A stretch of 64,000 nt of DNA from Methanobacterium sp. UBA294 (GCA_002494495.1 DACB01000006.1:60488-124487); one strand, 5' to 3'; positions 37,633 to 47,778 are shown, counted from the stretch's first letter. Numbers and translations: made by a program. Notes: a model not told the origin generated them from the letters alone.

Positions 37633-37750
37633 TACTCATAAATTGAGAATTCAACTGATTTAATTTTTAATTACTATTTTAATTAAAAAACCATCATATT
37701 TGTAATAATTAAACCATTTTTAAATCATAAAAATTATTTATTCAAAACTC

Positions 37751-37777
37751 CTAACTTTACATTAATGTGAAAGTTAG
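37751..37777 (+). promoter_or_regulatory. Large dyad upstream of metE
   Basis: A near-perfect 27-bp inverted repeat: left arm CTAACTTT (37751-37758), right arm AAAGTTAG (37770-37777), and between them the palindrome ACATTAATGT plus one extra G. It lies just before a TATA-like box (37785-37794). As DNA this fits an operator for a dimeric regulator; as RNA it would precede the expected transcript start. No regulator can be named. Confidence 0.6.
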
Positions 37778-37784
37778 ACAATTC

Positions 37785-37794
37785 TATATTTAAG
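37785..37794 (+). promoter_or_regulatory. Probable TATA box of metE-thyA
   Basis: The sequence TATATTTAAG lies 28-37 bp upstream of the metE ATG, so transcription would start near 37814 with a very short leader. The metE dyad ends 7 bp before it, so a bound factor could block or recruit TBP/TFB. Confidence 0.45.
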
Positions 37795-37821
37795 AGCAAA
37801 TGATTTAAATCGGGAAATAAT

Positions 37822-38799
37822 ATGTTAACTACTGTAGTTGGGAGTTATCCTGTAGTATTAGGGGAACCAAACTCATTTATCGAGAAATTAATGGCCAATT
37901 TAGGAAGCTACGATCCTTACGAGTATGCACTGGAACAAGCAGTTATGGATCAGGTAAATGCAGGAATAGACCTAATATCCGATGGACAGGTAAGGGGAAG
38001 CATGCTGCAGATGTTTGCCAGCCAAATTCCGGGAATGTCTGTAGATGGTAATAAACCGGTTATTAATGGGAAAATAAACCCTGTTCCATATTCTATTGGG
38101 GCTTCGGATCTTAAAGCAGCTCTGAACACTGCAAAGAAGATCAACCCGGAATATGGGAAGAATATGGATCTGTTTGATGGCCAAAATTTTAACAAGAACT
38201 TCAAAGGGATTAAAGGAATTATAACTGGACCCACCACCTTAGCATTATCCAGTCTTATTGAAGGGTTTTACAGCGAAGATAAAAAAGAACAGATAATCGT
38301 TGATATTGCATGGGCCCTTAAAAAAGAAGTACATTATCTCCAGGATAATGGGGCAGCTACTATCCAGATAGACGAACCTTTTCTATCCACAGGAATTGCA
38401 GATTTAAAAACGGCAAAAAAGGCATTAGATATAATAACCAAGGACCTATCTGTTCCAGTAACAATGCATGTTTGTGGGGAGCTGGTTGATATTTGGGACG
38501 AAATCTTAAGGTTTAAAGTCGATATTATAGATGGTGAATTTGCTGATCAGCCAAAAAACATACAGATACTAGATGATACCAGTCTAAAGGGTAAAAAATT
38601 GGGACTTGGCTGCGTTAATAACAAAACCGATGTGATCGAAAGTAAGGAACAGGTAGCAACAATAATAAAGAAAGGTATAGACAACCTTGGAAAAGAAAAT
38701 ATAATAGCTGACCCTGACTGTGGAATGCGCCTACGTACACGGAAGGCAGCCTATTCGAAACTAAAAGTTATGGTGGAAACGGTAAAATGGCTTTTTTAA
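37822..38799 (+). CDS. metE: Methylcobalamin-type methionine synthase (core MetE)
   Basis: A 325-residue protein equal to the C-terminal catalytic half of MetE. It starts MLTTVVGSYPVV; the zinc site is made by MHVCGEL (His/Cys) and the second Cys in ADPDCGMR, with a Glu between. Short archaeal MetE (MTH775 type) uses methylcobalamin or another corrinoid methyl donor and lacks the folate-binding half. The next gene, thymidylate synthase, overlaps by 13 bp; in Methanothermobacter the same three genes metE, thyA and mch are consecutive (MTH775-774-773), which supports the call. Confidence 0.93.
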   Translation: MLTTVVGSYPVVLGEPNSFIEKLMANLGSYDPYEYALEQAVMDQVNAGIDLISDGQVRGSMLQMFASQIPGMSVDGNKPVINGKINPVPYSIGASDLKAALNTAKKINPEYGKNMDLFDGQNFNKNFKGIKGIITGPTTLALSSLIEGFYSEDKKEQIIVDIAWALKKEVHYLQDNGAATIQIDEPFLSTGIADLKTAKKALDIITKDLSVPVTMHVCGELVDIWDEILRFKVDIIDGEFADQPKNIQILDDTSLKGKKLGLGCVNNKTDVIESKEQVATIIKKGIDNLGKENIIADPDCGMRLRTRKAAYSKLKVMVETVKWLF

Positions 38800-39452
38800 T
38801 AGAAAAGGATGAAATAGCAGATGGATGGGAAACCCTGGTTAGAAAGATAATGAAGGAAGGTCAAGAAATAAAGGATGAAAGGGGCTCTCTAACTAAGGAA
38901 CTCTTGAATATCATGGTAAGCATTAAAAGGCCCCTGGGGAATTTATCTGACTACTACTTGGGTAACATGGTAAAGAATTTGAAGAATATCAGGATACCTG
39001 AAGGATATTTCTGGAGTGGGGAAAAACTCGATATCTATTCAGAACAATTTATAAGTAAAGACAGGCAGGGATTTGTTTACACCTATGGAAACAGGCTCCG
39101 TGAACATTTTCAGGGTATCGACCAGATAAATGAAGCTATAGAACGGCTTAAAAATTGTTCAGAATCCAGAAGGGCGATTTCAGTTACCTGGGACCCGGTG
39201 ATGGATACAGAAAATGATGAAGTTCCCTGTATGATGCTGGTGGACCTGAAGATCAGGGATGGAAAACTCAATATCACTGGCTTATGGCGTTCCCATGATA
39301 TCTATGGAGCATGGTTCCCCAATGCTGTGGGCCTTGCTAATTTAGCCCAGTACGCTGCAGGTGAATTGGATGTGAAGGTAGGAACCCTCACTATACATTC
39401 TATCAGTGCCCATATCTATGAAGTGAACTTTGATGAGGCATGTAAAGTTTAA
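38787..39452 (+). CDS. thyA: Archaeal thymidylate synthase (ThyA-like)
   Basis: A 221-residue thymidylate synthase of the short archaeal type (MTH774-like). The catalytic Cys is C148 in EVPCMM, with RRAISVTWDP before it and LWRSHDIYGAWFPNAVGLAN after it, which correspond to the substrate-binding Arg and the conserved Asn of TS. It probably uses methylene-H4MPT and not methylene-THF as one-carbon donor. The start codon is inside the metE reading frame (13-bp overlap), so translation is coupled. Confidence 0.92.
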   Translation: MAFLIEKDEIADGWETLVRKIMKEGQEIKDERGSLTKELLNIMVSIKRPLGNLSDYYLGNMVKNLKNIRIPEGYFWSGEKLDIYSEQFISKDRQGFVYTYGNRLREHFQGIDQINEAIERLKNCSESRRAISVTWDPVMDTENDEVPCMMLVDLKIRDGKLNITGLWRSHDIYGAWFPNAVGLANLAQYAAGELDVKVGTLTIHSISAHIYEVNFDEACKV

Positions 39453-39502
39453 TTTTTGTTTACTGTCAGTTTCAGGGTAAAATGGGTGTTTATTTTTTTA
39501 TA

Positions 39503-39573
39503 AAGTTTAATAATAAAACTTAAAGTAAGTGGAGATTTAAAAGACTATTGGATAATGAATTTTTATAATTCAT
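39503..39573 (+). promoter_or_regulatory. Two inverted repeats upstream of mch
   Basis: First dyad AAGTTT (39503-39508) and AAACTT (39516-39521), spacer 7. Second dyad ATGAATT (39555-39561) and AATTCAT (39567-39573), spacer 5, which includes a TATA-like tttat. The second lies 37 bp before the mch ATG and could overlap the promoter. In such AT-rich DNA chance dyads are common, so the call is tentative. Confidence 0.35.
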
Positions 39574-39609
39574 ACAGTAGATATGATTTCAATTTATGAG
39601 GTGTGAATA

Positions 39610-40572
39610 ATGGTAAGTGTCAATATTGAAGCGAAAAAAACCGTTGATTTAATGATTAAAAATGCAGATGAACTTAATATAGCCGTGGATGTTCTAAGTA
39701 ACGGATCTACTGTTATAGATGCGGGTGTAAATGTATCTGGGAGCTTTAAAGCAGGTGAACTTTATACTAAAGTATGTTTGGGTGGAATGGCAGATGTTGG
39801 CATTTCTATACCCGGAGATCTGTCTGAAAAATTCGCTCTACCTTCTGTTAAAATAAAAACCGATTTCCCGGCCATATCAACCTTAGGTTCCCAGAAAGCC
39901 GGCTGGTCAGTAAGTGTGGGTGACTTCTTTGCATTAGGATCTGGTCCTGCCCGAGCCCTGGCACTTAAACCTGCAGAAACCTATGAAGAGATAGGATACA
40001 AGGATGATGCAGATATAGCTATATTGACTCTGGAAGCAGATCAGTTACCGGGAGCTGATGTTACAGAATCCATAGCTAAAGACAGCGGAGTTTCACCAGA
40101 AAATGTTTACTTATTGGTAGCGCCAACATCATCCCTGGTTGGTTCAATTCAGATTTCTGGAAGAGTAGTGGAAAATGGAACCTACAAAATGCTGGAATTT
40201 TTAAAATTCGATGTTAATAAACTTAAACATGCAGCTGGTATAGCTCCTATTGCACCGGTAGATCCTGATGGACTTAAGGCTATGGGAAAAACCAACGACG
40301 CAGTATTATTTGGTGGAAGAACTTACTACTATGTAGAATCTCAGAAGGGTGATGATATAAAATCAATTGCTGATAAGTTACCATCATCGGCATCTGATGG
40401 ATACGGCAAACCATTCTTTGAGGTGTTCAAGGAAGCAGAATTTGACTTCTACAAGATAGATAAAGAAATGTTCGCACCTGCTGAAGTGGTGATAAATGAC
40501 TTACGAACCGGTGAAATCTTCAAAACAGGATACGTAAACAGTGAAATCCTCCAGAAGTCATTTGGGTTATAA
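39610..40572 (+). CDS. mch: Methenyl-H4MPT cyclohydrolase
   Basis: Central methanogenesis enzyme (320 residues) that converts N5-formyl-H4MPT to methenyl-H4MPT in the cytoplasm. Recognised by VSVNIEAKKTVDLMIKNADE at the N-terminus, the ALGSGPARALALKPAETYEEIGY segment (here LGSGPARALALKP), and PIAPVDPDGLKAMGKTNDA near 213-231. Length is typical. A GAGGTGTGA ribosome-binding site precedes the ATG. Follows metE and thyA, the same order as in Methanothermobacter. Confidence 0.97.
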   Translation: MVSVNIEAKKTVDLMIKNADELNIAVDVLSNGSTVIDAGVNVSGSFKAGELYTKVCLGGMADVGISIPGDLSEKFALPSVKIKTDFPAISTLGSQKAGWSVSVGDFFALGSGPARALALKPAETYEEIGYKDDADIAILTLEADQLPGADVTESIAKDSGVSPENVYLLVAPTSSLVGSIQISGRVVENGTYKMLEFLKFDVNKLKHAAGIAPIAPVDPDGLKAMGKTNDAVLFGGRTYYYVESQKGDDIKSIADKLPSSASDGYGKPFFEVFKEAEFDFYKIDKEMFAPAEVVINDLRTGEIFKTGYVNSEILQKSFGL

Positions 40573-40638
40573 AACCCATTAAATATTTTATTTATTTCAA
40601 ATTTTTGATTTTTTTCATTGATTTCCAATAGAGGGTAA

Positions 40639-41106
<468 letters not shown>

Positions 41107-41188
41107 TTTTCATTTATTTTAGATAATTTAATTATCAACTATTTACAAATAATAGACTGATGATTAATTAATGGGATGGGATGATATC

Positions 41189-41509
41189 ATGAAAGAAGAA
41201 GTATTCTACAGCAAAGGAATGAAGTATATTAAAGAAGACTACCCTGATCTTTATAAATTAAGTGTGGACATAAATGAAGTGGCCTACACAGGGAAAGCTC
41301 TAGACTATAAAACACAGAAATTAATAGCTTTAGGAATTACAGCAGCCATGTCCGATGATAGGGCAGTAGAAAAACAGATCCTAAGTAATATGCAGGAATT
41401 CGGAGTTACAAAGGATGAAATAATGGATGTATTAAGAGTTGTAATGCTTATTGCAGGAAAACCTGCATTTATGAAAGGTGTTAACATATTGTACAGTATT
41501 GAAGAATAA
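41189..41509 (+). CDS. Carboxymuconolactone decarboxylase / AhpD-like protein
   Basis: A small all-helical protein (106 residues from this start) of the CMD/AhpD superfamily: ALDYKTQKLIALGITAAMSDD and VTKDEIMDVLRVVMLIAGKPA. It contains no cysteine, so it lacks the CxxC redox pair of AhpD and cannot be a disulfide reductase of that type. I start at ATG 41189; an upstream ATG at 41171 is also possible, but GGGATGAT, a ribosome-binding-like stretch, lies between them. Function unknown. Confidence 0.85.
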   Translation: MKEEVFYSKGMKYIKEDYPDLYKLSVDINEVAYTGKALDYKTQKLIALGITAAMSDDRAVEKQILSNMQEFGVTKDEIMDVLRVVMLIAGKPAFMKGVNILYSIEE

Positions 41510-41555
41510 AATTCTCATTTATTTTTTTATTAATTTTTTTCTAAAAACCACCAAC

Positions 41556-42146
41556 ATGGTTTTTAATATGTCCGGAGAAAAAATAGCTGGTGGAATGTCC
41601 TATCAGACATTGGGGGGCATTGATTATAATATTATTGAGTATATCCTGAACTCTGATAACTCATCAGAAATATTCCAAAAGAATAAGGAATACTATTTTG
41701 CCAGTATCAAAAAAATCATGGCCCGACTAATTTTAGCAAAAACCAGGATTGATAATGTTAAATTAAAGGAAAATGAAGCACTTTTTCTTAATCAGAAAAT
41801 TTCTAATGGAATTAAATGGCTAGATACCTTGAAAATTAGCATAGAAAATGCAAAAGATAGCTTGGAATTTCAGAAATCAGTATCCTATAAAGAATGGCAC
41901 GCAGTTAAATTGATACCTCAATCAGCAGAGGGTTATGCATCAAGTATATTGATTGAGGCAAGGTTAGAAAAAATGGATAATGAAAATGTAAAAATTATGA
42001 AGGAAGCCCATTTGCATCTTAACATGGCAAATAACCTATTAAAAAACCTATTAAATTCAGATAGTTTTATAAATTTTAAACATGCTGAAAAACAGTTAAT
42101 TGAAGCTTACGCTGAATTATATCTGGCATTTAAATTTCTGGGCTAA
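41556..42146 (+). CDS. Unrecognised helical protein
   Basis: A protein of about 196 residues that begins MVFNMSGEKIAGGMSYQTLG. It is nearly all predicted helix with amphipathic repeats, many Lys/Glu/Asn and no membrane segment. It has no motif I recognise. It looks like a helical bundle similar to the HEPN type, but the RxxxxH motif is absent. An ATG at 41568 is another start. It lies between an AhpD-like gene and the ribosomal L15e gene. Function unknown. Confidence 0.6.
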   Translation: MVFNMSGEKIAGGMSYQTLGGIDYNIIEYILNSDNSSEIFQKNKEYYFASIKKIMARLILAKTRIDNVKLKENEALFLNQKISNGIKWLDTLKISIENAKDSLEFQKSVSYKEWHAVKLIPQSAEGYASSILIEARLEKMDNENVKIMKEAHLHLNMANNLLKNLLNSDSFINFKHAEKQLIEAYAELYLAFKFLG

Positions 42147-42331
42147 ATATGTTCTAAATTTTTTTAAACTAAAATAAATTTATAATAATAAATAATTTTT
42201 AAATAAATAAGGCAAACCTTTTTAAAGTGAGATAACAAACATTTGGTTACTGTTTATGATAAGTTAACCTACTTTTTTGGGACCCGTTCCCATGGATGTG
42301 GCGAAAGCTGAACAAAAGAGGTGTATTTTTA
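42147..42331 (+). promoter_or_regulatory. Leader and promoter region of the L15e superoperon
   Basis: A TATA-like cctttttaaag sits near 42217-42227. The region 42258-42320 is notably less AT-rich and includes the short hairpin GGGA-cccgt-TCCC (about 42280-42292), then GGATGTGGCGAAAGCTGAAC. A GAGGTG ribosome-binding site precedes the L15e ATG. This could be an mRNA leader with an autoregulatory protein site, but I have no family to name. Confidence 0.4.
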
Positions 42332-42877
42332 ATGTATAAGTATATTCGAGAATCATGGAAAAATACTGACAACTCCTATGTAAAGGAGTTAATGCAGAAG
42401 AGAGCTCCTGAGTGGAGAAAAGAAAACGTAATTACCAGAATTGAACGGCCAACCAGACTCGACAGAGCCCGATCCTTAGGATACAAAGCTAAAAAAGGAT
42501 ATGTACTAGTAAGGACCCGTGTCCGTAGAGGGGGAAGCAGAAAATCCCGATTTAAAGCTGGTAGAAGGCCAAAAAGAATGGGCGTAACCAAGATAACCCC
42601 TCAAAAATCCATAAAAAGGATCGCTGAAGAAAGGGTGGCTCGGAAATACCCCAACTTAGAGGTTTTAAATTCCTACTGGGTATGGGAAGATGGAAAATTC
42701 AAATTTTATGAAGTTATACTGGTAGACCCTCATCACCCATCCATTAAAAATGACCCTAACATTAAATGGATAGGGGAAAAACAGCACACCAGCCGGGTTT
42801 TCCGAGGCCTTACCAGTGAAGGTAAAAAGACCAGAGGCCTTCGAAATAAAGGTATGGGAGCTGAAAAGGTCCGATAA
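42332..42877 (+). CDS. rpl15e: Ribosomal protein L15e
   Basis: Large-subunit protein L15e of about 181 residues: [39 protein letters not shown] and [14 protein letters not shown] are typical. The start ATG at 42332 is set by GAGGTGT just upstream; an in-frame ATG at 42296 would add a non-conserved extension. It heads the classic archaeal superoperon that joins translation, RNA processing and proteolysis genes. Its product is strongly basic, as expected. Confidence 0.97.
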   Translation: MYKYIRESWKNTDNSYVKELMQKRAPEWRKENVITRIERPTRLDRARSLGYKAKKGYVLVRTRVRRGGSRKSRFKAGRRPKRMGVTKITPQKSIKRIAEERVARKYPNLEVLNSYWVWEDGKFKFYEVILVDPHHPSIKNDPNIKWIGEKQHTSRVFRGLTSEGKKTRGLRNKGMGAEKVR

Positions 42878-42880
42878 ATA

Positions 42881-43297
42881 ATGATCCATAACATTTCTTA
42901 TCGAACATTTGTTTATGGAACAGAAAACGAGGATAAAGTGAAAGAGGCAGTTAAAACTCTTTTTCCCAATTCCTCTCCACAAAGGGAAGAGACAGAAGGC
43001 TACTATAAAAATCCTGTACTTATTTTACAAGATAAAATCGTTAAAAAAAGAGAGATCCATGATTTTATCCTGACTCTCAACCAATCATCATCCAGCACTG
43101 ATAAAATCCTGAACAATCTCCATAGGAAGATGGATGATAAAGGCAATTTGTTCCTCCGTTTCGATAAACAAAAGGCATATCTTGATGAACTAGAAATAGT
43201 GGAACATGGTGACTCTATTCATGTTAAAATAAAAATAGCAGCCTATCCCGCCCGGAAGGATGTTGCACTTAAACTCGCCAGGAAATTATGGGGGTGA
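42881..43297 (+). CDS. Predicted exosome-associated RNA-binding protein (COG1325)
   Basis: A 138-residue protein of the COG1325 family, predicted to bind RNA and to act with the exosome. It starts MIHNISYRTFVYGTENED and includes the FDKQKAYLDELEIVEHGDSI strand pattern and a C-terminal AYPARKDVALKLARKLWG. It begins 4 bp after L15e, and its C-terminus overlaps or abuts the RNase P Rpp30 gene. Position between L15e and Rpp30 is the known superoperon order. Biochemical role is not established. Confidence 0.85.
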   Translation: MIHNISYRTFVYGTENEDKVKEAVKTLFPNSSPQREETEGYYKNPVLILQDKIVKKREIHDFILTLNQSSSSTDKILNNLHRKMDDKGNLFLRFDKQKAYLDELEIVEHGDSIHVKIKIAAYPARKDVALKLARKLWG

Positions 43298-43991
43298 AAT
43301 AATTTTATTTTTTGATTTTCACGTTAATGACGACCTCAAACTAGTTGATGAAGTAGAGAGACTGGGATATGGTGGTTTAGCGCTGTTTTCAAATAGCAAA
43401 GAGAATAAACATGAAAATGCAAGTGGCAGTGGAACTTCAAGCCGGGTGAATTCCATCAAAATTTATAAGGGAACCCTTATTCATGCGAAAAACCCGGAGA
43501 TCATGAGGCAGAAGGTTAAAAAGTCCAGAAAAAAAGCCCATGTTATTATGGTGCATGGTGGCGATCAGAAGATAAATAGGGCTGCATGTGAGGACCCTCA
43601 GGTTGATATATTGTCTGTACCCTACATGAAAAGGAGAGACTGTGGTATAAACCATGTAATGGCCAAAAAAGCCGCACATAACGAAGTAGCAATTGAATTA
43701 AACATTGGATATCTGACAAAAACTAAATATTACCGGCATTATAAGGTATTATCCCATTTTAGAGAGATACTTAAACTTAAAAGGAAATACAACTTCCCCC
43801 TGATAATTACCAGTGATGCGAAGTCCATCTATGACCTACATACTCCTCAAGATCTCATGGCTCTATCCAGATGTTTTGGAATGGAACGAGGAGAAGCAGA
43901 AAATGCATTATCTGAAACCCCCTTGAAAATTATCGAAAGAAGTAATATTAGAAACAAAGTTGTTGTCGAGGGAGTGAAACTTATTGATTAG
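43260..43991 (+). CDS. rnp3: RNase P protein component 3 (Rpp30)
   Basis: Protein subunit of archaeal RNase P (tRNA 5' processing), a TIM-barrel/PHP-like protein with the IILFFDFHVND start, LSVPYMKRRDCGINHVMAKKA and ITSDAKSIYDLHTPQDL. The first ATG in frame (43260) lies inside the COG1325 gene and gives a 14-residue extension that is not family-like. The strong GGGGGTGA ribosome-binding site at 43289-43297 points instead to ATT at 43302 (or ATA at 43299). I report the longest frame and flag the start. Rpp30 binds Pop5, the next gene. Confidence 0.88.
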   Translation: MLHLNSPGNYGGEIILFFDFHVNDDLKLVDEVERLGYGGLALFSNSKENKHENASGSGTSSRVNSIKIYKGTLIHAKNPEIMRQKVKKSRKKAHVIMVHGGDQKINRAACEDPQVDILSVPYMKRRDCGINHVMAKKAAHNEVAIELNIGYLTKTKYYRHYKVLSHFREILKLKRKYNFPLIITSDAKSIYDLHTPQDLMALSRCFGMERGEAENALSETPLKIIERSNIRNKVVVEGVKLID

Positions 43992-44097
43992 ATTTACACT
44001 CTGGAGTAGAAATTTTTTAAAAATATAATTTGTAAATTTTATACAATTCAGTGTTAAAACAGTTTGAATTATAAAATGAACTCATGGCAGTGATTTA

Positions 44098-44463
44098 ATG
44101 AAACTTAAGATATTACCCTCTCACCTGCGAAACAAGAAAAGGTACCTGGCATTTGAAACCTTATCTGAAAAACCCCTTAACCGTGATGAGGTAATATCAC
44201 TAATATGGGAGTCTGCATGGAGTTTATATGGGTCCTGTGGCGTCAGCCGATTTGATCTCTGGGTGGTTAAAATCTGGAAATGTAATACATCAGGACAGAA
44301 TATAATTAAAGGCATCCTGCGTTGTAGGAGGGAGGAAGTCGGTAGGGTAAGATCAATTTTTCCTTTAATAAATCGTTTTAAAGGTAAAAAAGTAGTATTC
44401 CATACATTAGGTGTTTCTGGGACAATTAAATCAGCTAGGCGTAAATTTATCAAAGAAAGTTAA
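44098..44463 (+). CDS. rnp2: RNase P protein component 2 (Pop5)
   Basis: A 121-residue Pop5 homologue: MKLKILPSHLRNKKRYLAFE, then the ISLIWESAWSLYGSCGVSR helix and a C-terminal RGTIKSARRK-like basic stretch. It forms the catalytic-site-stabilising heterotetramer with Rpp30. Spacing from Rpp30 is 106 bp, larger than in the rest of the operon; a GCAGTGAT stretch precedes the ATG. Length and basic charge fit. Confidence 0.92.
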   Translation: MKLKILPSHLRNKKRYLAFETLSEKPLNRDEVISLIWESAWSLYGSCGVSRFDLWVVKIWKCNTSGQNIIKGILRCRREEVGRVRSIFPLINRFKGKKVVFHTLGVSGTIKSARRKFIKES

Positions 44464-44657
44464 TAAAGATTATTTTATTAAACAATTAATTTATAATTCG
44501 AATCTTTTTTATACTAATATTATTATACAATTATAGTGTTATTTTATAAATTCAATAAAACCAGGGATTACAGAGTAGCTCCCTATATAATATCAGGTCA
44601 GATCCCTAAAAAAAGCATGTTCATTTACTAATTAAAAAAAAATGAGAGGTATATTAT

Positions 44658-45419
<762 letters not shown>

Positions 45420-45424
45420 AGGAA

Positions 45425-46117
45425 ATGGTAACTCTTGAAGAAGCAGTAATAGCGCGCCTTGAATATTACGGCGAACATTTTGAAATTCTGGTAGATCCAG
45501 ACTTAGCTGCTGATTTTAAGAGGGGTAAAGAAATAGAACTGGAAGACATACTGGCTGTGGAAGAGATATTTAAGGATGCTAAAAAGGGAGATAAAGCATC
45601 TGAAGAGGCCATGTTGAAGGCCTTCAACACAACTGACCCGACAGAGGCAGCAGCCCTTATAATAAAGAAAGGACAGGTTCAGTTAACTGCCCAACAACGT
45701 AAAGAGATGCAGGAAGAAAAGAGGAAAAACATCGTGGCAACCATAACCCGAGAAGCAATAAATCCTCAAACAAAACTTCCCCACCCTGCAAGAAGAATAG
45801 AAATAGCCATGGAAGAAGCCAAGATACACATTGACCCATTTAAAAGTGTTGATGAGCAGGTGACAGAAACCTTAAAAGCTATCCGTATAAAAATCCCAAT
45901 TAGATTTGAGAAAGTCAAAGTAGCCATAAAGATACCCGGAGATGTCCAGGGAAAAGTATACAATATCATTCCGGAATATGGGACAACTCAAAAAGAAGAA
46001 TGGCAAAGGGATGGTTCATGGATAGCTGTGGTGGAAATACCCGGAGGTATGCAGGATAACTTCTATGAAAAGTTAAATGAGCTTACCCATGGACAGGTTG
46101 AAACCAAATTATTATAA
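45425..46117 (+). CDS. Ribosome maturation protein SBDS (Sdo1)
   Basis: A 230-residue SBDS orthologue: [20 protein letters not shown], the N-terminal FYSH domain with [13 protein letters not shown], then the helical middle ([20 protein letters not shown]) and the ferredoxin-like C-terminus. It triggers release of the anti-association factor aIF6 from 50S subunits. It starts 5 bp after psmA; a GGAAATG stretch that carries the start doubles as weak ribosome-binding site. Conserved superoperon position. Confidence 0.95.
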   Translation: MVTLEEAVIARLEYYGEHFEILVDPDLAADFKRGKEIELEDILAVEEIFKDAKKGDKASEEAMLKAFNTTDPTEAAALIIKKGQVQLTAQQRKEMQEEKRKNIVATITREAINPQTKLPHPARRIEIAMEEAKIHIDPFKSVDEQVTETLKAIRIKIPIRFEKVKVAIKIPGDVQGKVYNIIPEYGTTQKEEWQRDGSWIAVVEIPGGMQDNFYEKLNELTHGQVETKLL

Positions 46118-46222
46118 AAAATACCCATAACCAATGTAAATTGTATTTGCCCATTTATTATTAAAAAAACAAGGTACTAAACAAGATTTATTCTTATTTT
46201 TCTTAAAATAGGAGGTATTTCA

Positions 46223-47020
46223 GTGATATTTATAGAAGATAAACAAATGGTAATACCAGGAGATGTGCTGGCAGACAAGGAGTACCAGTCAGGAAGAGGA
46301 ACTTTCAAGGAGGATGATAAGATATGTTCTTCACTGGTGGGTCTGGTAGCTGTTAGAGATAAAAAAATCAGCGTCATCCCTATACAAAGTAAATACATTC
46401 CAAAAAGAGGAGACGTGGTAATTGGGGAAATCACAGACATCAGATTTTCCATGTGGAATCTGAATATAAATTCACCTTATTCTGGAATTTTACCCGCATC
46501 AGATGTTTTTGGAAAGGAAAAGAGGGACTTAAGCAAGGCATTCGTAGTAGGGGATGTTTTATTTTTACGAGTAGTTGATGTTGACGAAGTAAAAAAGGTT
46601 AAATTAGGCCTTAAAGGAAGAGGCCTCGGGAAGTTCAGAGACGGAATACTCATCTACATAACACCCACCAAAGTACCCCGACTCATTGGTAAAAAAGGGT
46701 CCATGATTAACATGATCAAGGATGAAACCAAATGTGAAGTTGTAGTAGGACAGAACGGAGTGGTATGGGTAAAAGGTGATCCCTCAATGGAAAGGGTGGC
46801 TGAAAAAGTCATAAACATGATTGAAGAACAGGCTCATACCTCAGGATTAACTGATAGGGTAAGGAATATGCTATACAAGCTTCTGGGTAAAGAAAACCCC
46901 GAAGAAGCTTTAGAATCTGAAAAGCCAGAAAAAGCTTTAGAACCAGAAAACCCAGAAAAAGAAAAAGAACCATTTGATGAAGAAGATGAGGAAGAAAACG
47001 GAGAAGATTTAATTCAATAA
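46223..47020 (+). CDS. rrp4: Exosome RNA-binding subunit Rrp4
   Basis: Cap protein of the archaeal exosome (265 residues) with N-terminal domain, S1 domain ([16 protein letters not shown]) and KH domain ([31 protein letters not shown]). It begins with GTG behind GGAGGT. The C-terminal 45 residues are an acidic repeat-like tail ([19 protein letters not shown] then [11 protein letters not shown]), longer than in many relatives and with an internal duplication. It binds the Rrp41/Rrp42 ring, encoded next. Confidence 0.95.
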   Translation: MIFIEDKQMVIPGDVLADKEYQSGRGTFKEDDKICSSLVGLVAVRDKKISVIPIQSKYIPKRGDVVIGEITDIRFSMWNLNINSPYSGILPASDVFGKEKRDLSKAFVVGDVLFLRVVDVDEVKKVKLGLKGRGLGKFRDGILIYITPTKVPRLIGKKGSMINMIKDETKCEVVVGQNGVVWVKGDPSMERVAEKVINMIEEQAHTSGLTDRVRNMLYKLLGKENPEEALESEKPEKALEPENPEKEKEPFDEEDEEENGEDLIQ

Positions 47021-47048
47021 GAATTAGGAATTAAACAATTAAAGTTAG

Positions 47049-47777
47049 GTGATTACAATTTTAACCAATAAAATTTTAAATAAAAGTTCTACGCCCAGTA
47101 AAAGAGCTGATGGACGGGCTTCTGATGATTTAAGACCATTTAAAATTGAGGCAGGAGTTTTAGAAAGGGCTGATGGATCAGCATATCTTGAACTTGGAGG
47201 AAATAAGGTTATGGTAGCTGTGTACGGCCCCCGGGAGCTGCACATAAGAAGATTGATGCAACCGGATAGAGCAGTGCTTAGATGTAGATACAACATGGCA
47301 CCATTTTCTGTTGATGATAGGAAAAGACCAGGACCAGACCGCAGATCCATAGAGATATCCAAGATAACTTCAGAAGCAATCATGCCTGCAGTATTCCTGG
47401 AAAGATTCCCTAGATCAACTATCGACGTATTCATAGAAGTATTAGAAGCTGAAGGAGGAACCAGGTGTGCTGGTATAACCGCAGCATCCGTGGCTCTAGC
47501 AGATGCTGGAGTGCCCATGCGTGACCTGGTAGTGGCCTGTGCAGCTGGAAAATCCGATGGAGAAGTTGTACTAGACCTATCAGAAGCTGAAGATAAAGAT
47601 GGTGAAGCAGATGTACCAGTGGCTATAATGCCTCGTACAGGTGAAATAACCCTGTTACAGAGTGATGGACATCTAACATCTGAAGAATTCGAAAAAGCTT
47701 TGAACATGGCCATAGATGGGTGCATGAAATTATCTAAAGCACAAAAAGAAGCTATAATTAAGAGGTACGGTGATTAA
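47049..47777 (+). CDS. rrp41: Exosome catalytic subunit Rrp41
   Basis: RNase PH-fold phosphorolytic 3'-5' exonuclease subunit. The core has [29 protein letters not shown] with catalytic arginines, and [18 protein letters not shown] with the catalytic Asp. The frame opens with GTG at 47049, but this GTG is part of the AGGTGAT ribosome-binding site; with the spacing seen in rrp42 next door the initiating codon would be ATT at 47058. I keep the longer coordinates and flag this. It ends 1 bp before the rrp42 ATG. Confidence 0.93.
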   Translation: MITILTNKILNKSSTPSKRADGRASDDLRPFKIEAGVLERADGSAYLELGGNKVMVAVYGPRELHIRRLMQPDRAVLRCRYNMAPFSVDDRKRPGPDRRSIEISKITSEAIMPAVFLERFPRSTIDVFIEVLEAEGGTRCAGITAASVALADAGVPMRDLVVACAAGKSDGEVVLDLSEAEDKDGEADVPVAIMPRTGEITLLQSDGHLTSEEFEKALNMAIDGCMKLSKAQKEAIIKRYGD

Positions 47778-47778
47778 A

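Noticed and set aside
41556..42146. HEPN toxin or nucleotidyltransferase partner
   Set aside because: The protein is helical, but no RxxxxH motif and no MNT partner gene are visible.
42256..42314. Box C/D guide RNA in the L15e leader
   Set aside because: A C-box-like ATGATAA and a CTGA D box are about 50 nt apart, but no internal C'/D' boxes or terminal stem are convincing.
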